From: Gammaproteobacteria bacterium
GTDB lineage: Bacteria > Pseudomonadota > Gammaproteobacteria > Xanthomonadales > Xanthomonadaceae
Assembly (NCBI GenBank): GCA_012510865.1
Contig: JAAZHF010000058.1
Coordinates: 1 to 6,901, forward strand
Length of the DNA: 6,901 nucleotides
Direction of reading: 5' to 3'
The notes under the pieces were generated by a model. The model was given only the letters and a program-made list of their open reading frames with translations, made no database searches and had not been told where the DNA came from. The translations under genes were made by a program, and so were the position numbers. This document shows positions 1-5,070 of this stretch, one piece after another (position 1 is the first letter of the stretch; each line of letters opens with the position of its first letter).

Positions 1-159
1 CGCGACGACTACCCCGAGCGCGACGACACCAACTGGCACAAGCTCAGCCTGTGCTGGGTCGACGCCGACGGCAATACCCGCATCGACTACCGCCCGGTGC
101 ACATGTACACGCTCACCGGCGAGGTGGACGTGGTCCCGCCGAAGAAGCGGGTCTACTGA
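1..159 (+). CDS. sdhA: Succinate dehydrogenase flavoprotein subunit, C-terminal end (partial)
   Basis: Only the last 52 codons are present; the gene begins outside the window and stops at TGA 157-159. The frame is open from base 1 and reads through the tail typical of proteobacterial SdhA: the block [16 protein letters not shown], then [11 protein letters not shown], and a C-terminus of PPKKRVY. In E. coli-type SdhA this segment belongs to the C-terminal domain that packs on the FAD domain, whose catalytic residues lie upstream and cannot be seen here. SdhA oxidises succinate to fumarate and passes electrons through covalently bound FAD to SdhB. The sdhB start lies 14 bp downstream, consistent with one sdhCDAB-type transcript. 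Identification is firm because the tail is highly conserved and sdhB follows directly. Confidence 0.93.
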   Translation, partial: RDDYPERDDTNWHKLSLCWVDADGNTRIDYRPVHMYTLTGEVDVVPPKKRVY

Positions 160-173
160 GGGCAGCGCAGACC

Positions 174-956
174 ATGGCCGAATTCACTCTCCCCAAGAAC
201 TCCCGCATCCAGGACGGCCGCCACTGGCCGGCCGAGGGGGCCACGCGCAAGCGCACCTTCAAGGTGTACCGCTGGAACCCCGACGACGGCATGAACCCGC
301 GGACCGACACCTACGAGGTCGACCTCGACAAGTGCGGCCCGATGGTCCTGGACGCGCTGATCAAGATCAAGAACGAGGTCGACCCGACGCTGACCTTCCG
401 CCGCTCCTGCCGCGAGGGCATCTGCGGTTCGTGCGCGATGAACATCGACGGCACCAACACGCTGGCCTGCACCAAGGCGATCGAGGACTGCGGCAAGGGC
501 GAGGTGCCGATCTACCCGCTTCCGCACATGGACGTGGTCAAGGACCTGGTCCCGGACCTGACCCACTTCTACGCGCAGTACGCCTCGATCCAGCCCTGGA
601 TCCGCACCCAGAGCTCGCCGCCGCCGGACCGCGAGCGCCTGCAGTCCAAGGAGGACCGGGCGAAGCTCGACGGCCTGTACGAGTGCATCCTCTGCGCCTG
701 CTGCAGCACCGCGTGCCCGAGCTACTGGTGGAACGGCGACCGCTACCTCGGCCCGGCGATCCTGCTCCAGGCCTACCGCTGGATCGTCGACTCGCGCGAC
801 GAGGACACCGGCGCGCGCCTGGACGACCTCGAGGATCCGTTCAAGCTCTACCGCTGCCACACGATCATGAACTGCACGCGGACCTGTCCGAAGGGGCTGA
901 ACCCCGCGAAGGCGATCGGGGCCATCAAGCAGCTGATGCTAGAGCGCCAGGTCTGA
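174..956 (+). CDS. sdhB: Succinate dehydrogenase iron-sulfur subunit
   Basis: A 260-residue protein, the normal length for SdhB. It carries electrons from FAD in SdhA to ubiquinone at the SdhCD membrane anchor (complex II; TCA cycle and respiration). The N-terminal ferredoxin domain has the [2Fe-2S] ligands C79, C84, C87 and C99 in [13 protein letters not shown]...LACT. The C-terminal domain has C171-x2-C174-x2-C177-x3-C181-P and C228-x5-C234-x3-C238-P. By comparison with E. coli SdhB, C171/C174/C177/C238 hold the [4Fe-4S] cluster and C181/C228/C234 the [3Fe-4S] cluster. No ligand is missing. ATG 174 was chosen because the frame's upstream extension (to base 51) overlaps sdhA in another frame and is not SdhB-like, whereas [12 protein letters not shown] is a typical start. 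The Shine-Dalgarno match is weak (GAGGG overlapping the sdhA stop), so translation is probably coupled to sdhA. Confidence 0.97.
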   Translation: MAEFTLPKNSRIQDGRHWPAEGATRKRTFKVYRWNPDDGMNPRTDTYEVDLDKCGPMVLDALIKIKNEVDPTLTFRRSCREGICGSCAMNIDGTNTLACTKAIEDCGKGEVPIYPLPHMDVVKDLVPDLTHFYAQYASIQPWIRTQSSPPPDRERLQSKEDRAKLDGLYECILCACCSTACPSYWWNGDRYLGPAILLQAYRWIVDSRDEDTGARLDDLEDPFKLYRCHTIMNCTRTCPKGLNPAKAIGAIKQLMLERQV

Positions 957-961
957 CCACC

Positions 962-987
962 ACCGCGCCGGCAGCCGCCGGCGCGGT
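962..987 (+). terminator. GC-rich stem-loop just after sdhB (3'-end or processing hairpin)
   Basis: A perfect 11-bp inverted repeat (ACCGCGCCGGC / GCCGGCGCGGT) closes around the 4-nt loop AGCC, starting 5 nt after the sdhB stop. No T-run follows (the next bases are CGTATCC), so it does not meet the classical pattern of a Rho-independent terminator. It could protect the 3' end of sdhAB mRNA, or give partial termination that lowers expression of the downstream MAPEG-sdhE genes. The structure is directly visible; its function is inferred. Confidence 0.5.
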
Positions 988-994
988 CGTATCC

Positions 995-1002
995 GGGGAG
1001 GG
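995..1002 (+). promoter_or_regulatory. Strong Shine-Dalgarno site of the MAPEG gene
   Basis: GGGGAGGG lies 3 nt before ATG 1006 and contains GGAGG. It is the best ribosome-binding match in the left half of the window. It fixes the start of the MAPEG gene and suggests independent translation initiation after the sdhB hairpin. Confidence 0.7.
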
Positions 1003-1005
1003 AAC

Positions 1006-1428
1006 ATGGCTGTGAATCCGATCGTCTGGGCCGGCGTGGCCCTGGTCGCGCTGACCTTCGTGGTCTCGCTGGTGATGGTCCGCAGGCGCGTGGGCGAGAT
1101 GACCCGCGAGCGCATCCACCCGCAGTCGGTGGCGCTGTCGGCGCAGCTGGCGCAGCGCGTGTCCGACAGCCGCGCCTCCGACAACTACCGCAACCTGCTC
1201 GAACTCCCGGTGCTGTTCTACTTCGGCGTGGCGGTGGCGGTGGCCGCCGGCGTGCGCGATCCCTACGTGCTCGGCCTGGCCTGGGGCTTCGTCGCCCTGC
1301 GCATCGTGCACAGCGCCATCCAGTGCAGCTACAACAGGGTGATGCACCGCTTCCGGGCGTTCCTGGCCGGCGTGCTGGTGCTGGCGCTGTTCTGGATCCG
1401 CCTGGCCTGGTACCTCTTCCTCGCATGA
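1006..1428 (+). CDS. MAPEG-family integral membrane protein
   Basis: A 140-residue protein with four predicted membrane helices at roughly residues 4-25, 64-83, 87-106 and 117-139. This is the topology and size of MAPEG proteins (membrane-associated proteins in eicosanoid and glutathione metabolism). The characteristic N-x-x-E-x-P element is N63-L-L-E66-L-P68, leading into a helix with VLFYF. Helix 3 carries R99-x2-H102, followed by Y109-N110 and H114-R115-F116, a pattern common in bacterial MAPEG members. Bacterial members are mostly uncharacterised; some relatives are glutathione transferases or peroxidases, but no substrate can be assigned here. The start is set by a strong Shine-Dalgarno. 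The stop overlaps the sdhE start as ATGA, so the two are probably translationally coupled. A role linked to complex II would be guesswork from location. Confidence 0.85.
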   Translation: MAVNPIVWAGVALVALTFVVSLVMVRRRVGEMTRERIHPQSVALSAQLAQRVSDSRASDNYRNLLELPVLFYFGVAVAVAAGVRDPYVLGLAWGFVALRIVHSAIQCSYNRVMHRFRAFLAGVLVLALFWIRLAWYLFLA

Positions 1429-1682
1429 GCACGGCCGACGACGAGGCCGAGCTCCGCCGCCTGCGCTGGCGCTGCCGCCGCGGCATGCGCGAGCTCGACC
1501 AGCTGCTCGGGCGCTGGCTGGAGCGCGAATGGCGGACTTCGCCGACGGACGAACGCGAGGTCTTCCTGCGCCTCCTCGACAGCGAGGACGATAGGCTCTG
1601 GAAATGGTTCCTCGGCCACGAACGCCCCGATGACGACGCGCTCGACGCGCTGGTCCAGCGCATCCGTTCCCTGCCGCATTGA
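1425..1682 (+). CDS. sdhE: SdhE, FAD assembly factor for succinate dehydrogenase (YgfY/CptB family)
   Basis: An 85-residue acidic helical protein. SdhE family members (SDHAF2 in mitochondria) promote covalent attachment of FAD to SdhA. The family signature RGxxE is present as R19-G20-M-R-E23 within RRGMRELD. The rest follows the five-helix bundle: LLGRWLEREW, then a DEREVFLRLLDSEDDRLWKWFLGHE segment (about residues 43-66) and a final VQRIR helix. The family is usually 80-95 residues, so it is full length. ATG 1425 overlaps the MAPEG stop (ATGA) and has no Shine-Dalgarno of its own, which indicates translational coupling. The frame is open further upstream to 1323, but that part shadows the MAPEG gene. 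Being downstream of sdhAB fits its role in maturing SdhA. Confidence 0.93.
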   Translation: MSTADDEAELRRLRWRCRRGMRELDQLLGRWLEREWRTSPTDEREVFLRLLDSEDDRLWKWFLGHERPDDDALDALVQRIRSLPH

Positions 1683-2013
1683 CTGGCGGCCTTCGCGCTG
1701 CCTGGTCGGCGCGCTGGTCCTGCTGTCCGCCTGCGCGCCGGCGGCGGTCGCCGCGAGCGAGCTGCCCGCGCCGGTGGCGTGGCCGCTCGCCGCGGCCGCC
1801 GCGCTGCACGGCCTGTGGCTCGCGCGGCGCGAGTGGCGCCGGCCCCGGTCGAGCCTGCTGTTCACCGCCGACGGCCGCCTCCTGGTCGACGACGTCGCCG
1901 TGGACGCGGTCGAACTGCAGTGGCGCGGACCCCTGGCCTTCCTGCGCTGGCGCGGTGCCGACGGCCGCCGCGCCGGCCTCGCCTGGTGGCCCGACACCCT
2001 GCCGGGGCGCTAG
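1630..2013 (+). CDS. Small membrane protein resembling YgfX/CptA, partner of SdhE
   Basis: Up to 127 residues, with two hydrophobic stretches (about 24-42 and 47-65) separated by ELPAP, then a basic WLARREWRRP hinge and a soluble C-terminal half (LLFTADGRLLVDD...LQWRGPLAFLRWR...LAWWPDTLPGR). Two N-terminal helices followed by a small beta-rich tail, located just after sdhE, match YgfX (CptA), which in E. coli is encoded next to SdhE (CptB) and has been described as a toxin-like inhibitor of cell-division and cytoskeletal proteins. The assignment rests on topology, position and the WWPD-type C-terminus and is not certain. The start is unclear: ATG 1630 overlaps sdhE by 53 bp, but family-like sequence (IDWRPSR) begins only at ATT 1678, which overlaps the sdhE stop. 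LVLLSAC also resembles a lipobox, probably by chance. Confidence 0.68.
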   Translation: MTTRSTRWSSASVPCRIDWRPSRCLVGALVLLSACAPAAVAASELPAPVAWPLAAAAALHGLWLARREWRRPRSSLLFTADGRLLVDDVAVDAVELQWRGPLAFLRWRGADGRRAGLAWWPDTLPGR

Positions 2014-2107
2014 CGGCGTGAACTGAGGCTGGCCGTGTCGCGGCTTCCGGATGCCGGCGGCACGCCATCGATGGCACCATAGCGGCCTTCGAGCCGGCCG
2101 AGACCCG
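2014..2107 (+). promoter_or_regulatory. Intergenic leader before lolC with a 12-bp palindrome
   Basis: This 94-bp gap is the first real break in the gene string and could hold the lolCD promoter. No convincing -35/-10 pair is visible. The only notable element is a perfect 12-bp palindrome, GCCATCGATGGC, at 2064-2075, about 33 bp before the lolC ATG. It may be an operator half-site pair or chance. The ribosome-binding match before lolC (GAGAC) is weak. Confidence 0.3.
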
Positions 2108-3349
2108 ATGTTCAAACCCCTCCCAGTCGCCATCGGCCTGCGCTACATGCGCGCCAAGCGCCGCAACGGCTTCATCTCCTTCATCTCCTTGGCCTCGATC
2201 CTCGGCATCGCCATCGGCGTCACCGCGCTGATCACGACCCTGGCGGTGATGAGCGGCTTCCAGCGCGAGATCCGCGACCGCATGCTGCAGATGACCGAGC
2301 ACGCCAAGGTCACCGCGCACGGCGAGCCCATGGCGAACTGGCGCCAGGCGGTCGAGGCCGCGGGCGCCGACCCGCGCGTGGCCGCCGCCGCGCCCTACAT
2401 CTCCACCGAGGCCCTGCTGTCCGGCAAGCGGCGCGAACCCGCCATGCTGCGCGGCATCGTCCCCGCCGACGAGGCCCGGGTGTCGATCCTCGGCGAGCGC
2501 ATGGTCGAAGGCAGCCTCGATACGCTCCAGCCGCGCGCCTACAACATCGTCCTCGGGCGCGAGCTGGCGCTGTGGCTGGGCGTGCGCGTGGGCGACAGCG
2601 TGGTCGCCACCACCGATTTCCAGGCAACGCCCATGGGCGCCGTGCCGCAGCTCAAGCGCTTCACCGTCAGCGGCATCTTCGAGGCCGGCTACCAGGAGTT
2701 CGACAAGGGCCTGGCCGTGGTCAACATCCAGGACCTGCAGCGGCTGCTGCGCATGGGCGACGGGGTCACCGGCGTGCGCCTGCAGATGCACGACATGGAC
2801 CAGGCCTTCGCGGCCGCGCGCGAACTGGCCCTGAAGCTGGAGGGCCCCTACATGGTCAGCGACTGGACCATGGAGAACGCGCACCTGTTCCGCGCACTCA
2901 AGCTCGAGAAGACCATGATCGCGATCCTGCTGTCGCTGATCATCGCCATGGGCGCCTTCAACCTGGTTTCGTCGCAGGTCATGCTGGTGACCGACAAGCA
3001 GTCCGACATCGCGATCCTGCGCACGCTGGGCCTGCCCCCGGGCGGGGTGATGAAGGTGTTCATGGTGCAGGGCAGCCTGATCGGCGTCATCGGCACCGTG
3101 CTGGGCGTGGTCGGCGGCGTGCTGCTCACGCTCAACCTCGAGCACATCCTGCGCCTGATCGAGAAGCTCACCGGTGCGGAACTGATGCCTGCCGACGTCT
3201 ACTACATCACCGGGCTGCCGACCGAGCTCAGCGCGCAGGACATCGCCATCGTCGCCCTCGTGGCGCTGGTGATGGCCTTCCTGGCCACGATCTACCCGGC
3301 CTGGCGCGCGGCGCGCACGGCCCCGGCGGAGGCGCTGCGCTATGAGTGA
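2108..3349 (+). CDS. lolC: Lipoprotein-releasing ABC transporter permease LolC/LolE
   Basis: A 413-residue inner-membrane permease of the LolCDE type, the usual length for LolC/LolE. The complex extracts mature outer-membrane lipoproteins from the inner membrane and hands them to periplasmic LolA. Helix 1 is at about 23-48 ([16 protein letters not shown]), preceded by the family signature [16 protein letters not shown] large periplasmic domain follows (about 50-268), including AMLRGI and [19 protein letters not shown]. Three C-terminal helices lie at about 270-293, 318-343 and 379-402, with the coupling segment [13 protein letters not shown] between helices 2 and 3 and the typical end [11 protein letters not shown] 2108 ([14 protein letters not shown]) was preferred over an in-frame ATG at 2051, which adds 19 non-conserved residues. 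Only one permease gene is present, so it may act as a LolF-like homodimer or pair with a permease encoded elsewhere. Confidence 0.93.
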   Translation: MFKPLPVAIGLRYMRAKRRNGFISFISLASILGIAIGVTALITTLAVMSGFQREIRDRMLQMTEHAKVTAHGEPMANWRQAVEAAGADPRVAAAAPYISTEALLSGKRREPAMLRGIVPADEARVSILGERMVEGSLDTLQPRAYNIVLGRELALWLGVRVGDSVVATTDFQATPMGAVPQLKRFTVSGIFEAGYQEFDKGLAVVNIQDLQRLLRMGDGVTGVRLQMHDMDQAFAAARELALKLEGPYMVSDWTMENAHLFRALKLEKTMIAILLSLIIAMGAFNLVSSQVMLVTDKQSDIAILRTLGLPPGGVMKVFMVQGSLIGVIGTVLGVVGGVLLTLNLEHILRLIEKLTGAELMPADVYYITGLPTELSAQDIAIVALVALVMAFLATIYPAWRAARTAPAEALRYE

Positions 3350-4100
3350 GCCGGAGATGAAGGGCGGCCGCGCCGCCGCAGGCGGGGACGGGGACATCCC
3401 GCGGCCCGACGGAGAAGTGGTCGGCGCCGAGGGCCTCGGCAAGACCTATGCCGAAGGACGGATGCGCACGCCGGTGTTCGACGGGCTCGACCTGAGCGTG
3501 GCCGCCGGCGAGACCGTGGCCATCCTGGGTGCGTCGGGCGCCGGCAAGAGCACGCTGCTGCACCTGCTCGGCGGGCTGGACACGCCGACCGCGGGCGAGG
3601 TCTTCGTCGACGGCCAGCGCATGGGTTCGCTGTCCGACGCCGACCGCGGCCGCCTTCGCAACCGCGCGCTGGGCTTCGTCTACCAGTTCCACCACCTGCT
3701 GCCCGAGTTCACCGCGCTGGAGAACGTGATGCTGCCGGTGCTGCTGTCCGGCGCCGGCGTGCCCGACGCCGCCGCGCGCGCGCGCTCCCTGCTGGAAGCG
3801 GTCGGCCTGGCGCATCGCCTCGAGCACAAGCCCGGCGAGCTTTCCGGCGGCGAACGCCAGCGCGCCGCCGTGGCCCGCGCCCTGGTCAACCAGCCGGCCT
3901 GCGTCCTGGGCGACGAACCGACCGGAAACCTCGACGAGAAGACCGCCGCCACGGTCTTCGAACTCATGCTCGAGCTCAACCGCGCCCAGCGCACCAGCCT
4001 GGTCCTGGTCACCCACGACCGCCGCCTGGCGCGGCGCCTCGACCGCGTCCTCGAACTCCACGAAGGCCGCCTCCGCGAGATCGACCCCGCCACCGCCTGA
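3342..4100 (+). CDS. lolD: Lipoprotein-releasing ABC transporter ATPase LolD
   Basis: A 252-residue ABC ATPase that powers lipoprotein release by the Lol permease. All nucleotide-binding motifs are intact: Walker [10 protein letters not shown] (63-71), Q-loop Q115 in [17 protein letters not shown], signature LSGGERQR (167-174), Walker B VLGDE (188-192) followed by PTGNLD (D-loop), and switch histidine H225 in LVTHD. The [14 protein letters not shown] block is typical of LolD rather than of other MacB-like ATPases. The start overlaps the lolC stop by 8 bp (TATGAGTGA), indicating translational coupling and equal production with the permease. The first about 25 residues are a Gly/Ala/Asp-rich extension ([11 protein letters not shown]) that is longer than in E. 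coli LolD and probably disordered. The stop is only 3 bp before the first REP copy. Confidence 0.95.
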   Translation: MSEPEMKGGRAAAGGDGDIPRPDGEVVGAEGLGKTYAEGRMRTPVFDGLDLSVAAGETVAILGASGAGKSTLLHLLGGLDTPTAGEVFVDGQRMGSLSDADRGRLRNRALGFVYQFHHLLPEFTALENVMLPVLLSGAGVPDAAARARSLLEAVGLAHRLEHKPGELSGGERQRAAVARALVNQPACVLGDEPTGNLDEKTAATVFELMLELNRAQRTSLVLVTHDRRLARRLDRVLELHEGRLREIDPATA

Positions 4101-4103
4101 CCT

Positions 4104-4214
4104 GTAGGAGCGGCTACAGCCGCGAAGCTTTTTGTAGGAGCGGCTAAAGCCGCGAAGCTCTTTGTAGGAGCGGCTACAGCCGCGAAGCTTTTGTAGGAGC
4201 GGCTAATGCCGCGG
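4104..4214 (+). repeat. REP array A: four direct copies, period 30/30/29 bp
   Basis: Copies lie at 4104-4125, 4134-4155, 4164-4185 and 4193-4214. Each is 22 bp: GTAG, then GA, a 5-bp stem GCGGC/GCCGC around a 4-nt loop, then GA (GG in the fourth). Loops are TACA, TAAA, TACA and TAAT, so all four keep the stem while the loop drifts. The linkers are nearly identical (AGCTTTTT, AGCTCTTT, AGCTTTT), which points to tandem duplication of a 30-bp repeat-plus-linker unit. Confidence 0.95.
4110..4133 (+). terminator. Possible lolCD terminator made by the first REP hairpin plus T-run
   Basis: The REP stem GCGGC/GCCGC (4110-4123) is followed by GAAGC and then five T residues (4129-4133), 10 nt after the lolD stop. 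The second to fourth copies repeat the design with shorter or interrupted T-runs. The 5-nt gap between stem and T-run and the short stem make this weaker than a textbook intrinsic terminator, but four in series could add up. Inferred, not shown. Confidence 0.35.
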
Positions 4215-4242
4215 AGCTTTTCCCGGCGGCCCACCGACCCGT

Positions 4243-4366
4243 TCGCGGCTATAGCCGCTCCTACAGGGTGTGCAATTCGCGGCTGTAGCCGCTCCTACAG
4301 GGTGTGCGCCTCGCGGCTGTAGCCGCTCCTACAGGGTGTGCGTCTCGCGGCTGTAGCCGCTCCTAC
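4243..4366 (-). repeat. REP array B: four inverted copies, exact 34-bp period
   Basis: Copies lie at 4243-4264, 4277-4298, 4311-4332 and 4345-4366, all on the minus strand relative to array A. The last three are identical to the array A consensus; the first has loop TATA. The three 12-nt linkers are AGGGTGTGCAAT, AGGGTGTGCGCC and AGGGTGTGCGTC, sharing their first nine bases and unlike the AGCTTTTT linkers of array A. Start-to-start spacing is exactly 34 bp throughout. The fourth copy of A and the first of B face each other across 28 bp with GTAG ends outward, which is the REPIN arrangement. Confidence 0.95.
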
Positions 4367-4447
4367 AGGGGGCTGCCGGGTTGTCCTACGGGAGATGCAG
4401 GGGCAGGCACGGCGCGGCCGAGGGCGCCGCGGCGCACGCTTGTCGGC

Positions 4448-4924
4448 ATGCGCGCGCACCGTTCCCACACCCTCCGCCGGGGCCGCTGGTCCGAGCCCGG
4501 CCGCATCTACCACCTCACCCTCGTCACGCGGGATCGGCTGCCCTGCTTCGGGGAATGGACCGCGGCCTCGGCCGTCGCCCGCGCATTGGCCGATCCCCGC
4601 GCCTGGGCCGATTCAAGGCTGCTGTGCTGGGTGCTGATGCCCGACCACTGGCATGGCGTGCTGCAGCTCGGTGAGGCGGAGACGCTGTCGCGCAACGTCG
4701 GGCGTGCCAAGGCGCACGCGTCGCGGGCGTGGCGGCCTGCCGATGGCGGCAAGCTGTGGCAGCCGGGGTTCCACGACCGCGCGCTGCGTGCCGAAGAGGA
4801 CCTGCTGGCCGTCGCGCGCTACGTGGTGGCGAACCCGATCCGGGCAGGCCTGAGCCGCGGGTATGGCGCATGGCCCTACTGGGATGCCGTGTGGATCCAC
4901 GGCGACGCGGACCCGGCGGCGTGA
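4448..4924 (+). CDS. REP-associated tyrosine transposase (RAYT, IS200/IS605-like Y1 family)
   Basis: A 158-residue single-strand DNA transposase of the Y1/HUH type. RAYTs bind REP hairpins through the adjacent tetranucleotide and cut or rejoin single strands. The N-terminus has GRIYHLTLVTRDRLPCF (about 18-34). The metal-binding HUH motif is H67-W-H69 in LMPDHWHGVLQL. WQPGFHDRALRAEEDL (about 104-119) and the catalytic helix ARYVVANPIRAGL (about 123-135) follow, with Y125 the expected nucleophile. The tail is WPYWDAVWI. All expected catalytic residues are present, so the gene looks active. ATG 4448 was chosen because the recognisable family N-terminus starts there; the frame is open up to a GTG at 4304, but that part would translate REP copies. 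No good Shine-Dalgarno is visible, and the 81 bp after array B show no clear promoter. The stop overlaps a GTG in the comEC frame (GTGA at 4921). Confidence 0.93.
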   Translation: MRAHRSHTLRRGRWSEPGRIYHLTLVTRDRLPCFGEWTAASAVARALADPRAWADSRLLCWVLMPDHWHGVLQLGEAETLSRNVGRAKAHASRAWRPADGGKLWQPGFHDRALRAEEDLLAVARYVVANPIRAGLSRGYGAWPYWDAVWIHGDADPAA

Positions 4925-4948
4925 CCGGTCCTTCGACTCCGGAATCCT

Positions 4949-5054
4949 GTAGGAGCGGCTACAGCCGCGAAGGCGAGGCGTCGGGTGGTGGGGATTGGAG
5001 CATCGCGGCTGTAGCCGCTCCTACAGAAGCCGTCGCGGCTGTAGCCGCTCCTAC
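4949..5054 (+). repeat. REP group C: one direct and two inverted copies downstream of the RAYT gene
   Basis: Copies lie at 4949-4970 (+), 5003-5024 (-) and 5033-5054 (-). All three are identical to the consensus, including loop TACA. The first two form an inverted pair separated by 32 bp, with full 22-bp complementarity (REPIN layout). The last two are 30 bp apart start to start, with the linker AGAAGCCG. The third copy ends 4 bp before GTG 5059 and 16 bp before GTG 5071, the candidate starts of comEC. Confidence 0.95.
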
Positions 5055-5070
5055 AGGGGTGGGGGCTCCG

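Larger units (their letters stand above)
4104..5054 (+). mobile_element. REP-RAYT island (11 REP palindromes flanking a tyrosine transposase)
   Basis: A 951-bp block between lolD and comEC. It holds eight REP copies, one RAYT gene (4448-4924) and three more REP copies. Every copy begins with GTAG, the type of tetranucleotide that RAYT proteins recognise beside REP hairpins, and is preceded by T on its own strand. GTAG-type REPs are known from Stenotrophomonas (the SMAG family) and other xanthomonads. There are no terminal inverted repeats or target duplications of an ordinary insertion sequence, so it is best described as a domesticated transposase locus that spreads or maintains REPs rather than a self-mobile IS. 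Direct observation: copies, orientation, and the intact gene. Inference: that this RAYT acts on these repeats. Confidence 0.88.

Noticed and set aside
51..173. N-terminal extension of SdhB to base 51
   Set aside because: It overlaps the sdhA coding end in another frame and has an Arg/His-rich sequence unlike any SdhB N-terminus.
1698..1740. Lipoprotein signal (LVLLSAC) in the YgfX-like protein
   Set aside because: A second hydrophobic segment follows closely and the overall topology fits a two-helix YgfX-type membrane protein, so the lipobox match is probably fortuitous; kept only as a remark.
925..3442. Long minus-strand frames (402 and 526 codons) opposite the MAPEG-lolC region
   Set aside because: Low-complexity His/Gln/Arg/Ala composition, and they span several unrelated + strand genes. 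Typical shadows in high-GC DNA.
4104..4366. Regular direct repeats with short spacers that resemble a CRISPR array
   Set aside because: Spacers are only 7-12 bp and nearly identical to each other, repeats switch orientation halfway, and no cas gene is present. A RAYT gene lies next to them, so REP is the right class.
4371..4389. Possible decayed ninth upstream REP (GGCTG ... TCCTAC)
   Set aside because: Only the ends match, an insertion is needed, the stem is lost, and it does not fit the 34-bp period. Too weak to count as a copy.
4304..4447. Upstream extension of the RAYT frame to a GTG at 4304
   Set aside because: The added 48 residues are translations of REP copies and the linker; family homology begins at ATG 4448.
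4448..4924. Complete IS200/IS605 insertion sequence
   Set aside because: The protein has the RAYT-type signature blocks and is flanked by REP clusters, with no IS-type left and right end hairpins in single copy and no companion tnpB.
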